A DNA stretch of 33,980 nt, from assembly GCA_019635965.1 (NCBI GenBank), contig JAHBYK010000026.1, forward strand, positions 1-33,980, written 5' to 3'. Below are positions 25,471 to 32,754 of the stretch, one piece after another (position 1 is the first letter of the stretch; the number at the start of each line of letters is the position of its first letter). This DNA comes from Parvibaculum sp. GTDB taxonomy: Bacteria; Pseudomonadota; Alphaproteobacteria; Parvibaculales; Parvibaculaceae. The notes under the pieces were generated by a model. The model was not told the DNA's origin and did no database searches. It saw only the letters and a program-made list of their open reading frames with translations. The translations under genes were made by a program, and so were the position numbers.

Positions 25471-26354
25471 AACGCCTGCTCTCACTCCTCATCCTCGCTG
25501 TCCTCCTTCTCTCCTGTTCGGAAGAAACAAATCGCCCGTTCCGCGATTGCGCCGGTTGCCCGGAACTCATCCTCCTTGAAGGCGGCAGTTTCATGCGCGG
25601 CGCCGAGATGGATGATCCGGCCGCCGATGAAAGCGAGCGCCCCCGCCATGAAGTGACGATCGAAAAGCCCTTCGCCATCGCCACGCGTCACACCACCGTT
25701 CAGGACTATGCCGCCTTCACTGCCGCCACCGGCCATGAAACCCGGCCGGGCTGCTACACGCTGACGGATGAAGGCTGGCGCATGGACGGGAGCGCAAGCT
25801 GGCGCGCGCCCGGCTTCCCGCAAACGCCGCTCGATCCTGTCGTCTGCGTTTCGTGGCACGATGCGACGGCCTATGCCGCATGGATCTCCGCCCGCAGCGG
25901 CAAGGCCTATCGCCTGCCGAGCGAAGCCGAATGGGAGTTTGCCGCTCGCGGCGGCATCGCGGAGGGGAACTTCTGGGGCAGCGACACGCAAATCTGCGCC
26001 TGGGCGAACGTGAACGACATCACGGCCAAGAACAAGACGGCCAAGGCCGCCGAGAACTGCACCGATGGCTTTCTCTATACGAGCCCCGTGGACCATTTCC
26101 GGCCCAATCCTTTCGGTATCCATAATGCCATTGGCAATGCCTGGGTCTGGCTCGCCGACTGCTGGCAGGGCGGCTACAGCACGTCGCCGCGCGACGGCTC
26201 GGCCCATCGCGCGGAAAATTGCGGACGCCGCGTCCTGCGGGGCGGCTCATGGACCGACACGCCCGGCCCTGTCCGCATCGGTGCGCGCGAAAACCGGCCC
26301 CCGCAAGGCCGCTACGCCATTGCCGGTTTCCGCCTTGCCCGCGACGCCGATTAG
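25467..26354 (+). CDS. SUMF1/FGE-fold lipoprotein lacking the catalytic cysteines
   Basis: A 295-residue lipoprotein: MKRLLSLLILAVLLLSC gives a lipobox with C17. The rest is a formylglycine-generating-enzyme fold, with LEGGSFMRGAE, ERPRHEVTI, VSWHDATAYAAW, RLPSEAEWEFAARGG, GNAWVWLADCW and RVLRGGSWTD. True FGE needs a cysteine pair shortly after RGGS; here that stretch reads WTDTPGPVRIGARENRPP without cysteine, so sulfatase activation is unlikely. Such proteins more often act as binding or accessory domains. The ATGA overlap with the dehydrogenase shows translational coupling. No sulfatase gene is near. Confidence 0.88.
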   Translation: MKRLLSLLILAVLLLSCSEETNRPFRDCAGCPELILLEGGSFMRGAEMDDPAADESERPRHEVTIEKPFAIATRHTTVQDYAAFTAATGHETRPGCYTLTDEGWRMDGSASWRAPGFPQTPLDPVVCVSWHDATAYAAWISARSGKAYRLPSEAEWEFAARGGIAEGNFWGSDTQICAWANVNDITAKNKTAKAAENCTDGFLYTSPVDHFRPNPFGIHNAIGNAWVWLADCWQGGYSTSPRDGSAHRAENCGRRVLRGGSWTDTPGPVRIGARENRPPQGRYAIAGFRLARDAD

Positions 26355-26513
26355 GCAGGCCTTGCCCGGCCAAAACGCCGCGACAGGGTAAATTTTGCCC
26401 GGTCCGGCCTGCGGCCAAACTCATCAACCCATTGATTTTGCTGATAGAATTTCGTGGCAAATGGTTTGCAACTCCAATCGCGCTCACACGCCCGCCTGGG
26501 GCATGACTGGACC

Positions 26514-26543
26514 GGAGGTCGCGGCAAAACCGCGAATTGTCGG
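26514..26543 (+). promoter_or_regulatory. Shine-Dalgarno separated from start by a hairpin (GGDEF gene leader)
   Basis: GGAGGT at 26514-26519 is a perfect ribosome site but 24 bases from the ATG at 26544. Between them, CGCGGcaaaaCCGCG (26520-26534) forms a 5-bp hairpin starting at the next base. If folded, the remaining spacing is nine bases, an optimal distance. The arrangement is seen directly; its function is inferred. Confidence 0.5.
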
Positions 26544-27269
26544 ATGGCCTATTTGAAACGCGCAATCGAGTTGCCGGACCAACCCGGCGGATCGGCGGTC
26601 CTGAAGGACAGCGCACTCGCTATCGACCCGCAGACCGAACGCTTCAAGCGCACCATTGATCTCGGCCGCAGCCATGCGAACGAGACGCTGGTCAATCAGG
26701 CATTGAGCTTCGCCAAGCAGACCGAAGCGCGGATCGCCGAGCTGAATGCCCGCATCCGCCAGCTCGAAGCACTCACCCAGACCGATGAACTCACCGGTCT
26801 GCTCAATCGCCGCGGCTTCGGCGAAATCGTCCGGCGGAATCTTTCAAGCGCCGCGCGCTATGACGAGACCGGCCTCCTCGCCTATATCGATCTCAATAGC
26901 TTCAAGGAAGTGAACGACCGTTTCGGTCACAATACCGGCGACGAAGTGCTGCGCGCCGTCGGCGCCTTTCTCGCAAAGAGCATCCGTGCGACCGACTATG
27001 CGGCCCGCCTCGGTGGCGATGAATTCGCCATCCTCTTCGTCCGCGCCGAACACAAGCGCGCCCGCGAACGCGCCCGCGAGCTTGTCCGCGGCATTTCGGA
27101 ACTCAAGGTGGAATGCAATGGCACCGTGATCTCGGTCAGCGCCAGCCTCGGCCTTGCCGCCTATAATGGCGACACTGACGCCGAAAGCCTGATCGAACGT
27201 GCCGACCGCGCCATGTATGCCGACAAGCAGCATGGCGGCCGTGCCGCCCGCCTGACGACAAACGGATAA
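26544..27269 (+). CDS. GGDEF domain diguanylate cyclase
   Basis: A 241-residue protein probably making cyclic-di-GMP. The first 80 residues are charged and helical, ending in a likely coiled coil (KQTEARIAELNARIRQLEAL) that leads into the cyclase domain with DELTGLLNRRGF, YIDLNSFKEVND, GDEVL and GGDEF at 157-161. RATD five residues before GGDEF preserves the RxxD product-inhibition site. No membrane span or receiver domain. The start at 26544 was preferred over a GTG at 26454, which would add 30 atypical residues; see the leader entry. It converges on the agmatine deiminase gene with a 3-bp gap. Confidence 0.9.
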   Translation: MAYLKRAIELPDQPGGSAVLKDSALAIDPQTERFKRTIDLGRSHANETLVNQALSFAKQTEARIAELNARIRQLEALTQTDELTGLLNRRGFGEIVRRNLSSAARYDETGLLAYIDLNSFKEVNDRFGHNTGDEVLRAVGAFLAKSIRATDYAARLGGDEFAILFVRAEHKRARERARELVRGISELKVECNGTVISVSASLGLAAYNGDTDAESLIERADRAMYADKQHGGRAARLTTNG

Positions 27270-27272
27270 CGT

Positions 27273-28313
27273 CTATTTGACGGCAACGCCCTTCGGCTGC
27301 TGCTGCGTGATGCAGTGAATAGAGCCGCCGCCCGCCGCGATTTCGAGCGCGGGCACACTCACGATCTTCCGCCCCGGAAACGCCTCGGCCATGATGCCCG
27401 CCGCGCGCCCATCGTTCGGATCGTCATAGGTCGGCATGATGACGGCGCCATTGGCGATATAGGCATTCACATAGGACGTGCAGAGCCTGCGGCCGTCCGG
27501 CCGCCGCATCTGCCGTTCGGGCTGCGGCATTTCGATGATCTCGAGCTTTTGTCCGCGCGCATCGCGCGCCGCTTCGAGCCGCTCCCTGTTGTCCTGCATC
27601 AGGCGATAATTCAGGTCTGACTTGTCGTCCGGCATGTGGAGCAGCACCCGCCCCTCCCCGGCAAATGACGCGATCATGTCGACATGCCCGCTCGTCTCGT
27701 CGTCCTCAAGCCCGCGGTCGAGCCAGATGATCCGGCGCACGCCGAGCATCAACGCAAGATTTTCCTCGATCTGCTGGCGCGTCAGTTCCGGGTTGCGATT
27801 GTCGTTGAGCAGACATTCCTCGGTCGTGAGCAGCGTTCCATAGCCATCCACCGAAATCGAACCGCCCTCGAACACCATGTTGCTCTTGTATTTGCGCATG
27901 CCGAGATGGTCGAGAATGTGGCCGCCCACCGCCGCGTCGTTTTCATAGCCGTGATAGCTGTTGCCCCAGGCATTGAAGGCCCAATGCGTGCCGGCCACAT
28001 GCCCCTTGCCGTCGATCACGAAGATCGGTCCCGAATCCCGCGCCCAGCTATCGTCGATCGGTATCGGCACCGGCGTCACGCCGCGCCCGCAGGCGAGCTT
28101 CACCTGCGCCTCATCCTCCGGCCGGCAGACCATCGACACCGGCTCGAATTCGGCAATGGTACGCGCCACCTGCGCATAGGCCGCATGGGCCTGCGGCAGC
28201 CGCTCCGCCCACACTTCTGCGCGGGACGGCCATTGCATCCAGCAGCGCTCATGCGGCTCCCATTCGGCGGGCATGAAAAATCCGTCATCGGCGGGCATCC
28301 GCGCTTCGGGCAT
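27273..28313 (-). CDS. aguA: Agmatine deiminase
   Basis: A 346-residue enzyme of the peptidyl-arginine deiminase/agmatine deiminase family, converting agmatine to N-carbamoylputrescine and ammonia in polyamine synthesis. Family marks include MPAEWEPHERCWMQWPSR, DDSWARDSGP, MVFEGGSISVDG, LNDNRNP, DDETSGHVDM and the C-terminal GGGSIHCITQQQP with catalytic C334. ATG at 28313 has GGAG nine bases upstream; a second ATG five codons later is weaker. The usual next enzyme, N-carbamoylputrescine amidase, is not in the window. It is divergent from ridA with a 93-bp gap. Confidence 0.92.
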   Translation of the reverse strand: MPEARMPADDGFFMPAEWEPHERCWMQWPSRAEVWAERLPQAHAAYAQVARTIAEFEPVSMVCRPEDEAQVKLACGRGVTPVPIPIDDSWARDSGPIFVIDGKGHVAGTHWAFNAWGNSYHGYENDAAVGGHILDHLGMRKYKSNMVFEGGSISVDGYGTLLTTEECLLNDNRNPELTRQQIEENLALMLGVRRIIWLDRGLEDDETSGHVDMIASFAGEGRVLLHMPDDKSDLNYRLMQDNRERLEAARDARGQKLEIIEMPQPERQMRRPDGRRLCTSYVNAYIANGAVIMPTYDDPNDGRAAGIMAEAFPGRKIVSVPALEIAAGGGSIHCITQQQPKGVAVK

Positions 28314-28406
28314 CTGGCTGGTCTCCGGGCTTTCGTCTCTGGCGCTTTGACGATAGGTATAACGCACAGGAAATCGCGGCAACTGCGCATGGGGAGAAAC
28401 ACGGAA

Positions 28407-28874
28407 ATGGCCGGAAAAATCGACGCTCGTCTGAAGCAACTCGGTATCGAACTGCCGGCCCCGGCCGGTCCTGCCGGCACCTATGTGCCCTTTGTCGTCA
28501 CCGGCAATCTCGTCTTCATTTCCGGCCAGGGCCCGATGGGCGCCAAGGGCATCGAATATCAGGGCAAGCTCGGCAAGGACCACGACATCGACGCGGGCAA
28601 GGCCGCGGCGCGGCTCACCATGCTGAATGTCCTTGCCCAGTTGAAGGCAGCCTGCGGCGGCGACCTCGACCGGGTAACGCGCTGCGTGAAACTGCTCGGC
28701 TTCGTCAATGCGACGCCGGATTTCGACCAGCAGCCCGCCGTCATCAACGGCGCCTCAGACCTGCTGGTCGAAATCTTCGGCGATGCCGGACGCCATGCCC
28801 GCTCCGCCGTCGCCGCACCTTCGCTCCCCTTCCAGATCACGGTCGAGATCGAGGCAATTTTCGAGATCGCGTGA
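28407..28874 (+). CDS. RidA/YjgF family protein
   Basis: A 155-residue member of the Rid family, whose archetype hydrolyses reactive enamine/imine intermediates from PLP enzymes. It has the VFISGQGP stretch, RLTMLNVLAQLKAACGGDLDR, VNATPDF, and both key positions of active Rid proteins: the arginine of HARSAV and the glutamates of VEIEAI. The LGIELPAPAGPAGTYVP start marks the longer YjgF-like subgroup of about 150 residues. ATG at 28407 has GGGGAG ten bases before it; an ATG six codons upstream is possible. First gene of a likely four-gene run. Confidence 0.9.
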   Translation: MAGKIDARLKQLGIELPAPAGPAGTYVPFVVTGNLVFISGQGPMGAKGIEYQGKLGKDHDIDAGKAAARLTMLNVLAQLKAACGGDLDRVTRCVKLLGFVNATPDFDQQPAVINGASDLLVEIFGDAGRHARSAVAAPSLPFQITVEIEAIFEIA

Positions 28875-28901
28875 GCATCGGGCCTCATCTAGAATTGGCG
28901 C

Positions 28902-30101
28902 ATGGGAGACCGCGAAGCAGCCATTGTAAAAGTGATCGACAGCCTCGCCTCTGTCGATGCTGCGGCTTGGGACGCTTGCGCCAATCCGCCGGGCGAACCC
29001 TATAACCCCTTCGTCTCCCATGCCTTCCTCCATGCGCTGGAGGAAAGCGGCTCCGCGACGCGGCGCACGGGCTGGCTTGGCCAGCATCTGCTGCTGGAAG
29101 ATGACGAAGGCCGCCTTGCGGGCTGTATGCCGCTCTATCTGAAAAATCACAGCCGCGGCGAATATGTCTTCGATCACGGCTGGGCGAACGCCCTCGAACA
29201 TGCGGGCGGCCGCTATTATCCCAAACTGCAATGTTCAGTTCCCTTCACCCCGGCCACCGGCCCGCGCCTCCTCGCGCCGTCCGGGCCGGGCCGCGACGCC
29301 GCCGAGGACATGCTGCTCGCTGGCGCCGTCGAGCTTGCGAGGCGTCACAATGTTTCCTCGCTTCACATCACCTTCATGCCGCAGCGCCAATGGGCACGCG
29401 CCGCAGACCTTGGCTTCCTGCAGCGAACCGACCAGCAATTCCACTGGTTCAATCGCGGTTACGGTTCCTTTGCCGATTTCCTCGCCGATCTGTCCTCGCG
29501 CAAGCGCAAGATGATCCGCAAGGAGCGCGAAAAGGCGCTGGAAAACGGCATTGAAATCCTGCCGGTAACATGCAGCGCCATCACCGAAGACCATTGGGAT
29601 GCCTTCTACGCCTTCTACATGGACACCGGCTCGCGCAAATGGGGAACGCCCTATCTCACGCGCGAATTTTTCAGCCTGATCGGCGAACGCATGGCCGGCG
29701 ACATATTGCTCGTCATGGCGCGGCGGAACGGCCGCCTCATTGCCGGTGCGCTGAACTTCATCGGCGGCGACGCGCTTTACGGGCGCAACTGGGGTGCCAT
29801 CGAGCATCACCCCTTCCTGCATTTCGAATGTTGTTATTACCGGGCAATCGACTTTGCGATCGAGCGCGGCCTCGCCCGTGTCGAGGCGGGTGCGCAGGGC
29901 GAGCACAAGCTCGCCCGTGGCTATGTGCCAACCCGCACCCACAGCGCCCATTGGATCGCCAATGCCTCCTTCCGCGAGGCCGTTGCGGAATATCTCGTCC
30001 GCGAGCGGCTTTATGTCGACCGTGACATTGCCGCCCTTGGCGAATACGCGCCCTTCCGGCACGATACGCCGAACGATGAACTCCAGGAGGATGATTTCTG
30101 A
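28902..30101 (+). CDS. FemAB-like / GNAT-fold acyltransferase (DUF482)
   Basis: A 399-residue soluble protein of the group often labelled peptidoglycan biosynthesis protein or DUF482. Recognisable parts are PYNPFVSHAFLHALEESGSA, CMPLYLKNHSRGEYVFDHGW, YYPKLQCSVPFTPATGPR, FHWFNRGYGSFADFLADL, SSRKRKMIRKEREKA, YGRNWGA and EAGAQGEHKLARGYVP. The two halves resemble the tandem GNAT folds of Fem-type aminoacyltransferases. Substrate and reaction are not known. The ribosome site before the ATG is weak. It follows ridA by 27 bp, and the HIT gene starts just after its stop. Confidence 0.85.
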   Translation: MGDREAAIVKVIDSLASVDAAAWDACANPPGEPYNPFVSHAFLHALEESGSATRRTGWLGQHLLLEDDEGRLAGCMPLYLKNHSRGEYVFDHGWANALEHAGGRYYPKLQCSVPFTPATGPRLLAPSGPGRDAAEDMLLAGAVELARRHNVSSLHITFMPQRQWARAADLGFLQRTDQQFHWFNRGYGSFADFLADLSSRKRKMIRKEREKALENGIEILPVTCSAITEDHWDAFYAFYMDTGSRKWGTPYLTREFFSLIGERMAGDILLVMARRNGRLIAGALNFIGGDALYGRNWGAIEHHPFLHFECCYYRAIDFAIERGLARVEAGAQGEHKLARGYVPTRTHSAHWIANASFREAVAEYLVRERLYVDRDIAALGEYAPFRHDTPNDELQEDDF

Positions 30102-30102
30102 C

Positions 30103-30522
30103 GTGGCCTACGACCAGAACAACATATTTGCGAAAATTCTCCGCAAGGAGGCGCCCTGTTTTCCCGTCTATGAAGACGACATGACGCTCGCCTTCATGGA
30201 TGTGATGCCGCAAGCCGAGGGACACACACTCGTCATCCCGAAATTTCCGGCGGAAAATCTTTTCGACCTCGATCCGGAATATGCGGGCGCCATGGCAAAG
30301 ACGACGAAGAAAATCGCCGCCGCCGTGAAGGAAGCCTTCGCCGCGCCCGGCATTCTCATCGCCCAGTTGAACGGCGCCGCCGCCGGCCAGACCGTCTTCC
30401 ACATTCACACCCATATCATCCCGCGCTCGCAGGGCATTGATCTCAAGCTCCATGCGCGTGAACTGGCAGACTTCGAGGAACTGAAGCGCCACGCGGAACG
30501 GATCAGAAAGGCGCTTGGATAA
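30103..30522 (+). CDS. HIT family protein
   Basis: A 139-residue histidine-triad protein, a nucleotide phosphoramidase/hydrolase family. The motif FHIHTHIIPR places the triad at H100, H102 and H104; NIFAKILRKEAPCFPVYEDD and GHTLVIPKFPAENLFDL are typical of bacterial Hint-like members. The start is taken as GTG at 30103, which gives the family N-terminus (AYDQNNIFAKI); AGGAGG lies 12 bases upstream. An ATG at 30091 touches that ribosome site directly and is less likely. The gene begins one base after the stop of the acyltransferase gene. Confidence 0.9.
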   Translation: MAYDQNNIFAKILRKEAPCFPVYEDDMTLAFMDVMPQAEGHTLVIPKFPAENLFDLDPEYAGAMAKTTKKIAAAVKEAFAAPGILIAQLNGAAAGQTVFHIHTHIIPRSQGIDLKLHARELADFEELKRHAERIRKALG

Positions 30523-30580
30523 GTCAAGAAAATGGCCGCGCCGGGGGATCGGGGTGCGGCGCCACCGAGGGGAGGACATC

Positions 30581-32191
30581 ATGCGAGGACTGAAACTGGG
30601 CGTGGCCGCCGCCGCGCTCGCCCTGATTGCCGTGGGCTGTTCGGAAAACGAGCCCAAATATGAGTTGGAGGCCGTCACCGGCCCATCGCCCTTTCACGGT
30701 ATTCATGGGATCACCGTCACCGGCGCGGGAAAGCTCCTGGCGGGCAGCGTCGTCGGCAGCACGATTTATGAAGTGAACCGGGAAACCGGCGAAACAAGTG
30801 TCTTTGAAGGACCGCCAACAGGCATGGCCGACGATCTCGAGGAAGGGCCGGATGGCACGCTCGCCTGGACGGCCTTTCTCGATGGCAAGGTCTATGCACG
30901 CAAGCCCGATGGCACATTGCTGACGCTGGCCGAAGGCTTGCCCGGCATGAACTCTCTCGCATGGACCGATGATGGCCGCCTGTTCGCCACGCAGGTCTTT
31001 CTCGGCGATGCGCTTTACGAGCTTGATCCGGGCGGCGTCAATCCGCCCCGCAAGATCATGGAAGGCATGGGCGGTCTCAATGGTTTCGACTTCGGCCCCG
31101 ATGGAAAGCTCTACGGACCTCTCTGGTTCAAGAAGCAGGCGGCCCGTGTCGATGTGGATGCCGGAACCATTGAAGTCATTGCCGAAGGCTTTGCGACACC
31201 CGCCGCCGCCAATTTCAACTCGAAGGGCGAGCTGCATGTGGTCGACACGGAAGCAGGCCATGTCTATCGCGTGAATATCGAAACCGGCGAAAAGACTCTC
31301 CTCGCCGAAGTCGAACCCGCGATCGACAATCTCGCCTTCGATGCCGAGGACAATCTCTACATCACCAACATGGCCGACAATGCCGTCATCCATGTGGACA
31401 CGGCAACTGGCACCTCAAAGACCATCGTTTCCGGTCCGCTCGCCATTGCAGGCGACATCGAGATTTCCGGCGGCGTCATCTACATTGCCGACCTTTTCTC
31501 GATCCGCAAATTCGATATCGAAAGCGGACAGGTATCGGAACTGGCCCGCGTCTGGTCCTCCAATATCGACTATCCATTGTCGATTTCCGCGACCGGCGAG
31601 CGCATTGCCGTGGCGGCTCTGACTGCGGGTGCCGTCCAGACTTTCGACCAGACATCGGAAAGATCGCTCGATCTCCATCATGGCTTCGTCACCCCGGCTG
31701 ACGCCGTGGTGCTGGAAGACGGCAGCGTCATCGTCTCGGAATATGCGCGCGGCGCCGTCATGCGCGTCAGCGGCAATGACTGGTCGGAAAGAACGGATAT
31801 CGTGACAGGCCTTCAGGGGCCTGCCATGTTGAAACTCGATGGCGCAGGCGGCCTTTATGTGAGCGAGAATCTTGCCGGCAAAATCCGCCATATCGATCTT
31901 GGCAGCGGCGAAATGAAAACCGTCGCCGAAGGTCTGGAGGCGCCGGAAGGCTTCGACATCGCGCCGGACGGGCGCATCATTGTCGCCGAAGTGGGCGCCA
32001 AACGGATCGCCGCCATCGACCCGGCATCGGGCAAGAAGACCGTCATCAAGGACAATCTGCCCATCGGCCTCGCCGCGCCGGAAGCAGCGCCGCCCCTCTT
32101 CATTCCGACCGGCGTCGCCATTGCGGAAGACGGCGACATCTTTTTCTCGTCGGATCTGGACGCGCGCATCTACCGCCTGCGAAAGGGCTAG
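30581..32191 (+). CDS. Beta-propeller (SMP-30/NHL-like) putative lipoprotein
   Basis: A 536-residue secreted protein. The N-terminus MRGLKLGVAAAALALIAVGC gives a signal peptide with a plausible lipobox, C20 being the lipidated residue. The remainder repeats units such as GPDGTLAWT, TDDGRLFAT, GPDGKLYGP, DAEDNLYITN, APDGRIIVAE and AEDGDIFFSS, typical of SMP-30/gluconolactonase or NHL beta-propeller blades; the length suggests two propellers. No clear catalytic set was identified, so a binding role is as likely as an enzyme. ATG at 30581 follows a strong GGGGAGGAC. It is 58 bp after the HIT gene and ends before a hairpin shared with the convergent VOC gene. Confidence 0.82.
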   Translation: MRGLKLGVAAAALALIAVGCSENEPKYELEAVTGPSPFHGIHGITVTGAGKLLAGSVVGSTIYEVNRETGETSVFEGPPTGMADDLEEGPDGTLAWTAFLDGKVYARKPDGTLLTLAEGLPGMNSLAWTDDGRLFATQVFLGDALYELDPGGVNPPRKIMEGMGGLNGFDFGPDGKLYGPLWFKKQAARVDVDAGTIEVIAEGFATPAAANFNSKGELHVVDTEAGHVYRVNIETGEKTLLAEVEPAIDNLAFDAEDNLYITNMADNAVIHVDTATGTSKTIVSGPLAIAGDIEISGGVIYIADLFSIRKFDIESGQVSELARVWSSNIDYPLSISATGERIAVAALTAGAVQTFDQTSERSLDLHHGFVTPADAVVLEDGSVIVSEYARGAVMRVSGNDWSERTDIVTGLQGPAMLKLDGAGGLYVSENLAGKIRHIDLGSGEMKTVAEGLEAPEGFDIAPDGRIIVAEVGAKRIAAIDPASGKKTVIKDNLPIGLAAPEAAPPLFIPTGVAIAEDGDIFFSSDLDARIYRLRKG

Positions 32192-32226
32192 GTCGATCCC
32201 CGTTTCAGACGCAGCACCAATGAAAA

Positions 32227-32252
32227 GGCCGCCACTTGAGAAAGTGGCGGCC
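32227..32252 (-). terminator. Hairpin between convergent genes, terminator of the VOC gene
   Basis: GGCCGCCACTT (32227-32237) pairs perfectly with AAGTGGCGGCC (32242-32252) around a 4-base loop. Read on the minus strand it is followed by TTTT, so it fits a rho-independent terminator for the VOC gene. On the plus strand no T-tract follows, but the stem may also protect or end the propeller-gene transcript. Confidence 0.8.
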
Positions 32253-32279
32253 GAATTGTTCGGACTTGGCTGATTTGCC

Positions 32280-32648
32280 TTACTTGCCCATGTGGAAGGC
32301 AACGAACTTGTTGCCATCGAGATCGCGGAAATAGGCGCCATAGAAGGTGTCGCCGCGCAGGCCCGGCGCGCCTTCGTCCTTGCCGCCGAGGCTGAGCGCC
32401 TTCGCATGCATCTTGTCGACATTCTCGCGCGACCCGGCGGCCAGCGCGACCATCGTGCCATTGCCGAAGGTCGCCTTGTTGCCGTCATGCGGCTTCGTCA
32501 CCGCAAGCATCGGCCCGCCATTCGACCAGCCGACGAAACGGCCCGGATCCGACATGGCGCGCTTCGCGCCGATCACGCCCAGCAGCTCGTCGTAGAACGC
32601 CACCGCCTTGTCGAGATCGTTCGTCCCGACCATCACATATCCGATCAT
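32280..32648 (-). CDS. VOC (glyoxalase/bleomycin-resistance-like) superfamily protein
   Basis: A 122-residue single-domain protein with the vicinal oxygen chelate pattern: MIGYVMVGTNDLDKAVAFYDELLGV at the start (two pieces run together across residues 1-25), GRFVGWSNGGPMLAV, GNGTMVALAA and FRDLDGNKFVAFHM at the end, where FRDLDGN is characteristic. It probably binds a metal as a dimer; the substrate is unknown. The start has GGGAGAG a few bases upstream. It lies between the clpA terminator and a hairpin, so it is probably a single-gene unit. Confidence 0.88.
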   Translation of the reverse strand: MIGYVMVGTNDLDKAVAFYDELLGVIGAKRAMSDPGRFVGWSNGGPMLAVTKPHDGNKATFGNGTMVALAAGSRENVDKMHAKALSLGGKDEGAPGLRGDTFYGAYFRDLDGNKFVAFHMGK

Positions 32649-32681
32649 TCGTCTCTCCCTGTTTTTGTTTCACTTGCACAG

Positions 32682-32720
32682 AAAAAGGACGGTCATCGAT
32701 GTTTCCATCGTGACCGTCCT
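32682..32720 (-). terminator. Rho-independent terminator of clpA
   Basis: AGGACGGTCA (32686-32695) pairs with TGACCGTCCT (32711-32720); an inner CGATG/CATCG extends the stem past one bulged base. On the minus strand the stem is followed by TTTTT (to 32682). It begins 35 bp after the clpA stop. Confidence 0.92.
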
Positions 32721-32754
32721 CTGTTTCGTCAGGCCCGCCCGATGCAGGCCGGTT

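Noticed and set aside
25467..26354. Sulfatase-activating formylglycine-generating enzyme
   Set aside because: The catalytic cysteine pair expected after RGGS is absent and no sulfatase is nearby, so only the fold name was kept.
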